DNA from: Actinomadura cremea
GTDB taxonomy: Bacteria; Actinomycetota; Actinomycetes; Streptosporangiales; Streptosporangiaceae
NCBI RefSeq assembly: GCF_014648495.1
Contig: NZ_BMRF01000018.1
Coordinates: 105,988-169,987 of the forward strand
Direction of reading: 5' to 3'
DNA length: 64,000 nucleotides
Shown here: positions 43,129 to 50,627 of the stretch, in pieces
Layout: each line of letters begins with the position of its first letter
Position numbering within the stretch: position 1 is the stretch's first letter
The notes under the pieces: model-generated
What the model was told of the DNA's origin: nothing
The model's input: only the letters and a program-made list of their open reading frames with translations
Database searches by the model: none
Made by a program: the position numbers and the translations under genes

Positions 43129-44495
43129 CCGTGCTCCCTACCGCAGGCGTGGACCATTCTGCTCGCGAACCAGGGCGAACCAGCCCAGTGCAGGTGGAGG
43201 TAGGACGCGACACAGTCGCCCTGCACGAACCCCGCCGGGCCGGACGTGGACCACTGCCAGGCGGCCGTGTCCCCGTGCGCGGGGTCCGTCACCGTGCGGT
43301 GGAACTCGTGGCCGTGCACCCGTTCGCCCGTCCGGGCGACGACGGAGTCGGCCACCGCCACCGCGGCACGATAGCCCAGCGTCAGGCGCGGGGCCATCGT
43401 CGCTTTCACACCGTCCAGGACGCCGCACATCGGCGCACCGTCCAGCTCCTGCGCAAGGTAAAGAAGCCCCGCGCACTCGGCGTACACCGGACGTCCCGAA
43501 CCCGCGAACGCGGCCAGTTCCGCCCGCAGCCGCTCGTTCGCGGCCAGCTCCGCCGCGTACACCTCGGGGAACCCGCCGCCGACGACGACCCCGCGCGTCC
43601 CCTCGGGCAGCGACTCGTCCCGCAGCGGATCGAACCGGACGACCTCCGCGCCCGCCGCCGCCAGCAGCTCCTCGTTCTCCGCGTACCCGAACGTGAACGC
43701 CGCTCCCCCGGCCACCGCGACCCGGGGCCGCCGCCCGGCCCGCTCCTCGACCGCCGAGGCCGGGTCCCAGGGCTCCGCGGCCACCGGCGGGGCCGACCGC
43801 GCGAGCGACAGCAGGGCGTCGAGGTCGCACGACGCCGCGACCAGCTCCCCGAGCCGCCGCACGCTCGCGACCGCGTCCGCGTCCCGCTCCGCCGCCGGGA
43901 CCAGCCCCAGGTGCCGGGACGGCGTCGCCGCGTCCTCGTGCCGCCGCAGCGCCCCGAGCACCGGCACCCCGAGGTCGCCGAGCGCGTCCCGGCACATCGC
44001 CTCGTGCGCGTCCGACCCGAGCCGGTTGAGGATCACGCCGCCGACCCGGACCGACCCGAACGAGCGGAACCCGTGCACGATCGCCGCCACGGACCGTCCG
44101 GCCGCCGCCGAGGCGTCCACGACGAGCACCACGGGAGCGTCCAGCAGCGTCGCCACGTGCGCGGTGGACGCGAAGTCCCCGCCGCCGAAGTCGCCGCTGC
44201 CCGTACGCCCGTCGAACAGGCCCATGACCCCTTCGACGACCGCGACGTCGGCCCCCGCCGCCCCGTGCAGGAACAGCGGGACGATCCGGTCCTCCCCGGT
44301 CAGCCAGGGGTCCAGGTTCCGCCCGGGACGCCCGGTGGCCAGCGCGTGGTAGCCGGGGTCGATGTAGTCGGGCCCCACCTTGTGCGGCGAGACGGACGCG
44401 CCCCGGCCCGCGAACGCGGCCATCAGCCCGGTCGCCACGGTCGTCTTGCCGCTCCCGGACGCCGGCGCCGCGATCACCAGCCGCGGAACGTTCAC
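43125..44495 (-). CDS. cobB: Cobyrinate / hydrogenobyrinate a,c-diamide synthase
   Basis: The 456-residue protein has an N-terminal dethiobiotin-synthetase-like ATPase with ASGSGKTTVATGL near 15, KVGPDYIDPGYH and the VVEGVMGLFDG motif. A C-terminal class I glutamine amidotransferase has the nucleophile in YAECAGLLYL near 330 and HEFH near 395. It amidates the a and c side chains. The GTG at 44495 overlaps the cobO stop (GTGA); the extra upstream frame lies inside cobO and is rejected. Confidence 0.94.
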   Translation of the reverse strand: MNVPRLVIAAPASGSGKTTVATGLMAAFAGRGASVSPHKVGPDYIDPGYHALATGRPGRNLDPWLTGEDRIVPLFLHGAAGADVAVVEGVMGLFDGRTGSGDFGGGDFASTAHVATLLDAPVVLVVDASAAAGRSVAAIVHGFRSFGSVRVGGVILNRLGSDAHEAMCRDALGDLGVPVLGALRRHEDAATPSRHLGLVPAAERDADAVASVRRLGELVAASCDLDALLSLARSAPPVAAEPWDPASAVEERAGRRPRVAVAGGAAFTFGYAENEELLAAAGAEVVRFDPLRDESLPEGTRGVVVGGGFPEVYAAELAANERLRAELAAFAGSGRPVYAECAGLLYLAQELDGAPMCGVLDGVKATMAPRLTLGYRAAVAVADSVVARTGERVHGHEFHRTVTDPAHGDTAAWQWSTSGPAGFVQGDCVASYLHLHWAGSPWFASRMVHACGREHG

Positions 44496-45106
44496 CACTC
44501 GATGCCCTTCTGCCCCTTCTGCCCGCGATCCATCGGATGCCGCACCTTGCCCATCTCGGTCACCAGATCGGCGAACTCGACCAGCCGCGGATCGGCGTCC
44601 CGCCCGGTGATCACCACATGCTGGTTGCCGGGCCGCTCCCGCAGCGCCTCCACGACCTCGTCGACGTTCACCCATCCCCACTTCATCGGGTAGGTGAACT
44701 CGTCCAGGACGTAAAGGCGGTACGACTCGGCCTGCAGATCTCGTTTGATCTGCTCCCAGCCCTCACGCGCGTCCGCCGCGTGGTCTTCCTCGGTCCCCGG
44801 CCGCTGGATCCACGACCAGCCTTCGCCCATCTTGTGCCAGGCGACCGGCCCGCCTTCCCCGGTCTCCCCATGCAGCCGCCCAAGCGCGCGCAGCGCGTTC
44901 TCTTCCCCGATGCGCCACTTGGCCGACTTGACGAACTGGAACACCCCGATGGGCCACCCCTGGTTCCACGCCCGCAACGCCAGCCCGAACGCCGCCGTCG
45001 ACTTCCCCTTGCCGGGCCCCGTATGCACCATCACCAGCGGCTGGGTACGCCGCTGCCTCGTCGTCAGTCCGTCCTCCGGGACGTACTCCGGCTTCCCCTG
45101 CGGCAT
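44492..45106 (-). CDS. cobO: Cob(I)yrinic acid a,c-diamide adenosyltransferase
   Basis: The 204-residue CobO/BtuR-type protein has the P-loop GPGKGKSTAAFGLALRAW near 30, VFQFVKSAKWRIGEENAL, the conserved YVLDEFTYPMKWGWV and the ITGRDADPRLVEFADLVTEM signature. It attaches the adenosyl group to the corrinoid cobalt. Its start follows the chelatase gene by 91 bases containing a 16-base CCGG palindrome, the only sizeable gap in the front part of the run. Confidence 0.96.
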   Translation of the reverse strand: MPQGKPEYVPEDGLTTRQRRTQPLVMVHTGPGKGKSTAAFGLALRAWNQGWPIGVFQFVKSAKWRIGEENALRALGRLHGETGEGGPVAWHKMGEGWSWIQRPGTEEDHAADAREGWEQIKRDLQAESYRLYVLDEFTYPMKWGWVNVDEVVEALRERPGNQHVVITGRDADPRLVEFADLVTEMGKVRHPMDRGQKGQKGIEW

Positions 45107-45197
45107 CCTCGACCCCTTTCCACGTCGTCAACACTTCGCACCCCGGCTTCCAGCACCACGCCGCCGCCCCGGCCCCGGGGCCGGTGGGACGGGACGG

Positions 45198-47252
45198 TCA
45201 CGCGGCGGGGCGGGCGGCGCGGACCAGGCCCGCGAGGGAGTCGGCGGCCAGGTCGTCCAGGCGGACGACCTCGGCGGCGAGGCGGGCGCCGAGGGCGGCG
45301 GCGAGGCCCAGCCGGACGGGGCCGGACTCGCAGTCGACGACCACCGAGGCGACGCCGGACAGGCGCGCGGCCGCGGCGGCCGGGTCGGGGCCGTGGGTGG
45401 CGCGGCCGTCGGTGACCACGACCAGGAGCGGACGGCGGGCCGGATCGCGGAGCCGCTCCACGCGCAGGACGTCCGCCGCGCGCAGCAGCCCGGCCGAGAG
45501 CGGGGTCCGGCCGCCGGTGGGGAGGCGTTCGAGGCGGCGCGCCCCGGCCTCCACCGACGAGGTCGGCGGCAGCGCGAGGTCGGCGCCGGTGCCGCGGAAG
45601 GTGATCAGGCCGACCTTGTCGCGGCGCTGGTAGGCGTCCAGGAGGAGGCTCAGGACGGCGCCCTTCACCGCGCGCATGCGGGCGCGCGCGGCCATCGAAC
45701 CGCTCGCGTCGACGACGAACAGGACGAGGTTGCCTTCGCGCCCGTCCCGGACGGTCTCGCGCAGATCGCTCGACTTGACGACCAGGCCCGTGCCGTTCCG
45801 GCCGCGCGTGTTCTGGTGGGGGGCCGCCGCGCGTAGCGTCGCGGTCAAGTGCAGCCCCCGCGCGCCCGGACGCGCACCCGAGACTCGTCCGTACGGGCTG
45901 CGCGCCTTGGAGCGACGCCCCGGCGCGCCCGCGCCGACGCCGGGGACGGTGAACAGGCGCGGTTTGTAGGCGGCGTCGGCCGGTGCGGGCTCGCTTTCCG
46001 CGCCCCCGCCCCGGCCCTCGTCGCCGGACGGCTCGGACGCCGGGGGCGCGGAGCCGTCCGCCCCCGTGGGTTCCCCCGGCGCGTCCGGACGGCCCCCGCC
46101 GCCGGGGCCGTCGTCATCCGGCCCGTCCGGACGGTCGGAGCCCTCCGGCCCCTCCGAACGGTCGGAGCCCTCCGGCCCCTCCGGACCGTCGGGGGGCTCC
46201 GGGGCGCCGTCGGGCGGTTCGGGGTCGGCGTGGTCGTCGAGGATCCGGTCCAGCTTGTCGGCGTCCAGTCCGGGCGCGTCGAACGGGTCGCGCCGGCGGC
46301 GGTGCGGGAGGGCGAGGCGCGCGGCGGTCCGGACGTCGTCGGCGGTGACGGACGGACGGTCGTGCCAGGCGGCGAGGGCGATCGCGGCGCGGGCGGTGAC
46401 GAGATCGGCGCGCAGGCCGTCGACCTCGAAGGACGCGCAGACCGCGGTGATCTGGCGGAGCGCGGCGTCGGTCAGTTCGACGGCGGGCAGGCGGTCGCGG
46501 GCGGCGGCGATGCGGGCGGCGAGTTCGGCCTCGGCGCCCGCCCAGCCGGCGGCGAACGGGGCCGGTCCGTCCTCGAAGCGGAGCCGGCGGCGGACGACCT
46601 CGGCGCGTTCGGCGGGGTCGCGGGTGGCGGCGACCTCGACGGTGAGGCCGAACCGGTCGAGAAGCTGCGGGCGCAGTTCGCCCTCTTCGGGATTCATCGT
46701 GCCCACGAGGAGGAACCGGGCGGCGTGCCGCACGGAGACCCCCTCCCGCTCGACGTGCGACTCCCCCATCGCGGCGGCGTCCAGCAGGAGGTCGACGAGG
46801 TGGTCGTGCAGGAGGTTGACCTCGTCGACGTACAGGACGCCGCGGTGCGCGGCGGCGAGCAGGCCGGGCTCGAAGGCGGTGACGCCCTCGGTCAGGGCGC
46901 GCTCGATGTCGAGGGAGCCGGTGAGGCGGTCCTCGGACGCGCCGACGGGCAGTTCGACGAGCCGGGCCGGACGGTCGGCGGCGCCGGCGCCCGCGCCGTG
47001 CGGGCCGTCCGGGCAGCCGGGGTCGGGGGCGTCCGGGTCGCAGGAGAAGCGGCAGCCGGGGACGGTCCGCACGGGCGGGAGCAGGGCGGCCAGGGCCCGG
47101 ACGATCGTCGACTTGGCGGTGCCCTTCTCGCCCCGGACGAGGACGCCGCCGACGCCGGGCGACACCGCGTTGATCAGGAGCGCGAGCTTGAGGTCGTCCA
47201 TTCCGACGACGGCGGAGAAGGGATAGCCGGGGGCCGAGGCGGCAGGGGGCAT
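45198..47252 (-). CDS. Magnesium/cobalt chelatase-like AAA-VWA protein (ChlI-ChlD fusion)
   Basis: The protein has 684 residues. Residues 1-330 form a ChlI/BchI AAA+ module with Walker A GEKGTAKST, the CSCDPDAPD-like cysteine insertion, LYVDEVNLL (Walker B) and FLLVGTMNPEEGELRPQLLDRFG. A long acidic, Pro/Gly/Asp-rich linker (about 345-450) is followed by a VWA domain with the MIDAS DASGSMA near 520 and TGGRTPLSAGL and VVVTDGRATHG. With a CobN subunit (not in this window) it would insert cobalt. It is first after the cobalamin riboswitch. The ATG at 47252 is weakly supported by AAGGA 12 bases upstream. Confidence 0.9.
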   Translation of the reverse strand: MPPAASAPGYPFSAVVGMDDLKLALLINAVSPGVGGVLVRGEKGTAKSTIVRALAALLPPVRTVPGCRFSCDPDAPDPGCPDGPHGAGAGAADRPARLVELPVGASEDRLTGSLDIERALTEGVTAFEPGLLAAAHRGVLYVDEVNLLHDHLVDLLLDAAAMGESHVEREGVSVRHAARFLLVGTMNPEEGELRPQLLDRFGLTVEVAATRDPAERAEVVRRRLRFEDGPAPFAAGWAGAEAELAARIAAARDRLPAVELTDAALRQITAVCASFEVDGLRADLVTARAAIALAAWHDRPSVTADDVRTAARLALPHRRRRDPFDAPGLDADKLDRILDDHADPEPPDGAPEPPDGPEGPEGSDRSEGPEGSDRPDGPDDDGPGGGGRPDAPGEPTGADGSAPPASEPSGDEGRGGGAESEPAPADAAYKPRLFTVPGVGAGAPGRRSKARSPYGRVSGARPGARGLHLTATLRAAAPHQNTRGRNGTGLVVKSSDLRETVRDGREGNLVLFVVDASGSMAARARMRAVKGAVLSLLLDAYQRRDKVGLITFRGTGADLALPPTSSVEAGARRLERLPTGGRTPLSAGLLRAADVLRVERLRDPARRPLLVVVTDGRATHGPDPAAAAARLSGVASVVVDCESGPVRLGLAAALGARLAAEVVRLDDLAADSLAGLVRAARPAA

Positions 47253-47284
47253 CGCGGGTTCGTCCTTCCTCGGGTGTCCACGCC

Positions 47285-47465
47285 CGATGGCGGTGCTGTC
47301 CGACGGCCGGAGTCTCCTGGCTCCCGGATCACCGCTCCCCCTCGGCCTTCCGGCATCGGCGCCGTGGCACGCTCGAGGGGGAACTCCCCTGGTCACAGTT
47401 GCGGGACAGCCCCGGATTCGCACCGGGTTCCTCCGCGTCCGTCGCCCGCAAGGATCGCACACCGG
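47285..47465 (-). promoter_or_regulatory. Adenosylcobalamin riboswitch
   Basis: On the minus strand the conserved core reads GGAACCCGGTGCGAATCC, then GGGGCTGTCCCGCAACTG (47397-47432). A variable middle follows, then the B12 box GCCAGGAGAC (complement of 47312-47321). Order and spacing match the cobalamin aptamer. It ends about 35 bases before the chelatase start, so control of translation or early termination is likely. It should switch off the downstream run when B12 is plentiful. Confidence 0.95.
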
Positions 47466-47490
47466 CGCGTAGCGCGGGCAACGGCCCCGG

Positions 47491-48147
47491 TCAGGGCGGC
47501 GGCGCCTGCGGGATCGCGAACCACACCGCCTTGCCCCGCAGCGACGGCCCGAGCCGCGACCGGGTGCGGCGCATCCCCCACCGGCCGCGCGACAGCTCGC
47601 GGACGATGCCGAGGCCGCGGCCGCAGTCGCCGGACGTCCACGAGTAGCCGGGCAGCGCGGTGTCGGCGAGGGCGTCGAACACGGCGCAGCGGACCTCCCC
47701 GGCGCCCTCGCCCCCGGTGCCGTCGTCGCCGAAGTACAGCCACAGCTCGTGCGGGCCGTGGTCGCCCGCGTGCTGGTGGGCGTTGGTGGCGAGCTCGCTG
47801 ACCATCAGCTGCGCGTCGCCGATCACGTCGCGCGGGACGCCCAGCGTGGCGAGGGCGTCGCGCAGGACGCGGCGCGCGTGGCCCGCGCAGCCGGGGCCGC
47901 CGGGCAGGGCCCACACCCAGCCGGGACGGGTGCCGGCGGGGGCGTCGGGCTCGTCTGCCATCGCGTCCGCCATGCTCTGTGCGGTGGGTCCGGGTTCCGG
48001 CGTGCTCGGCACGGCGGGTCCGGGTTCCGGCAGGGGCTGGGTCGCCGTGCCCGGTGCCGGTCCGGGCGCGACGTGTGCTTCAACCTTCACGGGCGGGTCC
48101 GACGGCTTCGGCCGGACGTCCGCAACGTGGGCTGACGAGGTCTTCAC
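47491..48147 (-). CDS. RsbW-like ATP-binding protein (HATPase_c_2)
   Basis: The protein has 218 residues. A Pro/Glu/Ala-rich disordered N-terminus of about 75 residues precedes a serine-kinase-type ATPase fold: the N box QLMVSELATNAHQHAG near 120, VFDALADTALP and the G box DCGRGLGIVRELS near 185. Stand-alone proteins like this are paired with XRE-DUF5753 and DUF397 genes in Streptomyces development loci (the whiJ/abaA type). It is divergent from exactly such a pair, with a 13-bp palindrome in the shared gap. Confidence 0.86.
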   Translation of the reverse strand: MKTSSAHVADVRPKPSDPPVKVEAHVAPGPAPGTATQPLPEPGPAVPSTPEPGPTAQSMADAMADEPDAPAGTRPGWVWALPGGPGCAGHARRVLRDALATLGVPRDVIGDAQLMVSELATNAHQHAGDHGPHELWLYFGDDGTGGEGAGEVRCAVFDALADTALPGYSWTSGDCGRGLGIVRELSRGRWGMRRTRSRLGPSLRGKAVWFAIPQAPPP

Positions 48148-48235
48148 GGGTCCTCCCGCAACTACGTGCCAGGGGTGCGCGGCGGGGCTCGCTCGTCACT
48201 TTCGGTCCCCGAGCAGTAACAGAACACAGCGTTAC

Positions 48236-48248
48236 GTGAGATTCTCAC
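48236..48248. promoter_or_regulatory. Palindromic operator candidate GTGAGA-T-TCTCAC
   Basis: This is a perfect 13-bp inverted repeat in the 195-base divergent gap between the RsbW-like and XRE genes, in an AT-richer patch. It is a plausible binding site for the adjacent XRE protein. Confidence 0.5.
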
Positions 48249-48342
48249 CTTTGCAACTGCCTTGGCGAAATCGACCTGCCTTCGTGCCGGGTTGCGGCAA
48301 TCTCGTTGTGGCGCACCCGCCGAGTGAGGAGACTCCACTCCC

Positions 48343-49185
48343 ATGACTTACCGCCCAACCGTCCGCGGCCGCCGCCTGGCCCGAGAGATCCGCAGGCTGC
48401 GCGAGGAGCAGAAACTCACGCTGCAGGAGGTCGCGGACCGGCTCGACTGGTCGCGGGCCACCATCTCCCGCCTCGAGACGGGCCAGACCCGCCCGAAACC
48501 GGGCGACATCGCCGACATCCTCGACCTGTACGGGGTGCCGAGTCCCGAGCGCGACTCGCTGATCACCCTCGCCCGGCAGGCGGGCCAGCGCGGCTGGTGG
48601 ACCGCCTACCAGGACGTGTTCGCGGGCAGCTACGTCGCGCTCGAGGACGAGGCGTCCCACATCCGCACCTGGGACCCGCAGCTCATCCACGGGCTGCTGC
48701 AGACCGAGCAGTACGCGCGGGCCGTCATCACCGCCGGCCGCCTGCTGCCCAACCAGGAGGACATCGAGCGCCGGATCTCGGCCCGCAAGCACCGGCAGGG
48801 ACTGCTCGGCCGCGAGACCGCGCCCCAGTTGCACGTGATCTTCGACGAGGGGGTGCTGCGCCGGCAGATCGGCGAGCCGGGCGTGATGCGCGCCCAGCTG
48901 GAGTCGCTCGTCGCCGCCGCGGATCGCCCGACGATCACCATTCAGGTACTTCCGTACTCAGCGCGGGAGCATGCGGGCCTTGATGGACGTTTCACCATAT
49001 TGTCGTATCCGGACCCCGCAGACCCCGATATCGCCTACGTAGAGGGCACCATGGGCGACGTTTACCTTGAGAGCGCGGAGGCAATAGCAAAACATAGGGA
49101 CCGCTTTGATCGGATCAAGGCGGCCGCCCTGTCCACCGAGGAATCCGCGCACCTCATCGCCGAGGCAGCAAGGAGCAGCCCGTGA
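48343..49185 (+). CDS. XRE-family regulator with DUF5753 domain (WhiJ-like)
   Basis: The protein has 280 residues. The N-terminal helix-turn-helix is RLAREIRRLREEQKLTLQEVADRLDWSRATISRLETGQTRPKPGDI. The DUF5753 region from about 90 runs to the end, with WDPQLIHGLLQTEQYARAVI, RISARKHRQGLL, HVIFDEGVLRR and ITIQVLPYSAREHAGLDGRFTIL. Many copies of this pair exist in actinomycete genomes, some controlling differentiation. The codon use around 48950-49090 is noticeably AT-richer than its neighbours. The GTG of the DUF397 gene overlaps its stop. Confidence 0.92.
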   Translation: MTYRPTVRGRRLAREIRRLREEQKLTLQEVADRLDWSRATISRLETGQTRPKPGDIADILDLYGVPSPERDSLITLARQAGQRGWWTAYQDVFAGSYVALEDEASHIRTWDPQLIHGLLQTEQYARAVITAGRLLPNQEDIERRISARKHRQGLLGRETAPQLHVIFDEGVLRRQIGEPGVMRAQLESLVAAADRPTITIQVLPYSAREHAGLDGRFTILSYPDPADPDIAYVEGTMGDVYLESAEAIAKHRDRFDRIKAAALSTEESAHLIAEAARSSP

Positions 49186-49382
49186 CCAACCTGCAGCGCG
49201 ACCTGACCGGGGCCGCATGGCGCAAGTCCTCCCACAGCGGGAGCGGCGACCAGTGCGTCGAGGTGGCCCCGCTTCCCCGCGATCTGCGCGCTGTCCGTGA
49301 TTCGAAGGACCCCGGCGGCCCGGCGCTCGTGCTGACGCCCGCCGCCTTCGAGGCCCTCCTGACCACCGCCAGGGAGGCATAG
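49182..49382 (+). CDS. DUF397 small protein
   Basis: The 66-residue protein has the canonical LTGAAWRKSSHSGSGDQCVEVAPL, VRDSKDPGGPALVLTPAAFEALL pattern. DUF397 proteins bind and modulate their cognate XRE-DUF5753 partner, acting like an antitoxin or anti-repressor in the proposed models. The GTG overlaps the partner stop (GTGA), so the two are produced together. A 15-bp stem terminator starts 11 bases past the stop. Confidence 0.94.
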   Translation: MTNLQRDLTGAAWRKSSHSGSGDQCVEVAPLPRDLRAVRDSKDPGGPALVLTPAAFEALLTTAREA

Positions 49383-49392
49383 CCCGGTGCGT

Positions 49393-49428
49393 CGAAAGGC
49401 CGCGGCCTCCCCCGGCCGCGGCCTTTCG
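49393..49428 (+). terminator. Strong hairpin after the DUF397 gene
   Basis: A 15-bp perfect stem runs from CGAAAGGCCGCGGCC at 49393-49407 to its complement at 49414-49428, with a six-base C-rich loop. The arms end in AAA/TTT, which gives a short T-run inside the stem. Confidence 0.85.
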
Positions 49429-49463
49429 CCATGTCCGGACGCGCGCGGGCGCACCCTTCCACA

Positions 49464-49481
49464 AAAGTAGAACGTGTTCTA
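49464..49481 (+). promoter_or_regulatory. KstR-type operator upstream of the LLM oxidoreductase gene
   Basis: AGTAGAACGTGTTCTACT has perfect eight-base arms around a two-base centre and fits the KstR consensus TNNAACNNGTTNNA exactly. It lies 39 bases before the GTG of the oxidoreductase. KstR is the TetR-family repressor of sterol side-chain and ring catabolism in mycobacteria and relatives. No kstR gene is in the window. Confidence 0.7.
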
Positions 49482-49520
49482 CTATCGCTCTGCGTCGTCA
49501 ACGCGGACAAGGGGTGGATC

Positions 49521-50540
49521 GTGAGCACGGATCTCAAGCTGGGCGTGAACGTCGGCTACTGGCAGCGCGAGCCGGAGGACCAGACCGAGACCGTGCTGGC
49601 GGCCGAACGGCTCGGCTACGACTCGGTGTTCACCGCCGAGGCCTACGGGTCGGACGCGTTCACCCCGCTGACCTGGTACGCGGCGCGGACGTCCCGGATC
49701 AGGCTCGGCACCGCCGTGGTGCAGATGTCGGCGCGCACCCCGGCCGCCACCGCGATGCACGCCCTCACCCTCGACGCGCTGTCGGGCGGACGGGTGATCC
49801 TGGGGCTCGGCGCGTCCGGGCCGCAGGTCGTCGAGGGCTGGTACGGGCAGCCGTTCCCGAAGCCGCTGGCGCGCACGCGCGAGTACCTCGACATCGTCCG
49901 GCGGGTGTGGCGCCGCGACGAGCCGGTGACCAGCGAGGGGCCGCACTACCCGCTGCCGCTGCCGGGCGGCGCGGGCCTCGGCAAGCCGCTGAAGTCGATC
50001 GTGCACCCGCTGCGTCCGGAGATCCCCGTCTACCTGGGCGCCGAGGGCCCGAAGAACGTCGCGCTCGCCGCCGAGGCGACGCAGGGCTGGCTGCCGCTGT
50101 TCGTCGACCCGGAGCAGATCGAGCCGGTCTTCGGCCCGTCCCTCGCCGGACGCCCGGACGGCTTCGAGATCGCGGCGACCGTGACCACGATCGTCACCGA
50201 CGACCTGGCGTCAGCGCTCGAGTTCGCCAAGATCCCGCTCGCCTTCTACATCGGCGGGATGGGCGCCCGCGACCGCAACTTCCACCTCGACCTCATCGGC
50301 CGGCTCGGCTTCGCGGAGCAGGCGGCGCGCGTCCAGGAGCTGTTCCTGGACGGCCGGCGCCAGGAGGCGATCAAGGCGGTGCCGGACGAGCTCGCCGACT
50401 CGATCTCGCTGCTCGGGCCGATCGGGCGCATCAAGGAGCGCCTGCAGTTGTGGCGCGACAGCCCCGTCACCACGCTGCTCATCGCCGGGGTGAAGGACGA
50501 GCCGACGCTGCGGGCGATCAAGGAGATCGTCGACGGCTGA
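49521..50540 (+). CDS. LLM-class F420-dependent oxidoreductase
   Basis: This 339-residue luciferase-like TIM barrel has LKLGVNVGYWQREPEDQTETVLAAERLGYDSVFTAEAYGSD, RIRLGTAVVQMSARTPAATAMHALTLDALSGGRVILGLGASGPQVVEGWYG and VYLGAEGPKNVALAAEATQGWL. The N-terminus and GASGPQV region are of the F420-binding LLM type. Mycobacterial Rv3520c, a KstR-regulon gene, belongs to the same class, which agrees with the operator upstream. The GTG at 49521 has AAGGGG eight bases upstream; the longer frame to 49431 would contain the operator. Confidence 0.93.
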   Translation: MSTDLKLGVNVGYWQREPEDQTETVLAAERLGYDSVFTAEAYGSDAFTPLTWYAARTSRIRLGTAVVQMSARTPAATAMHALTLDALSGGRVILGLGASGPQVVEGWYGQPFPKPLARTREYLDIVRRVWRRDEPVTSEGPHYPLPLPGGAGLGKPLKSIVHPLRPEIPVYLGAEGPKNVALAAEATQGWLPLFVDPEQIEPVFGPSLAGRPDGFEIAATVTTIVTDDLASALEFAKIPLAFYIGGMGARDRNFHLDLIGRLGFAEQAARVQELFLDGRRQEAIKAVPDELADSISLLGPIGRIKERLQLWRDSPVTTLLIAGVKDEPTLRAIKEIVDG

Positions 50541-50627
50541 GGCGGGCTCCGGGCGGGAATTACCGCGGCCTCCCGCGTGCTGCACGGGATGAACCCCGAA
50601 GATCACACGTGGGAAGAGGGACACACG

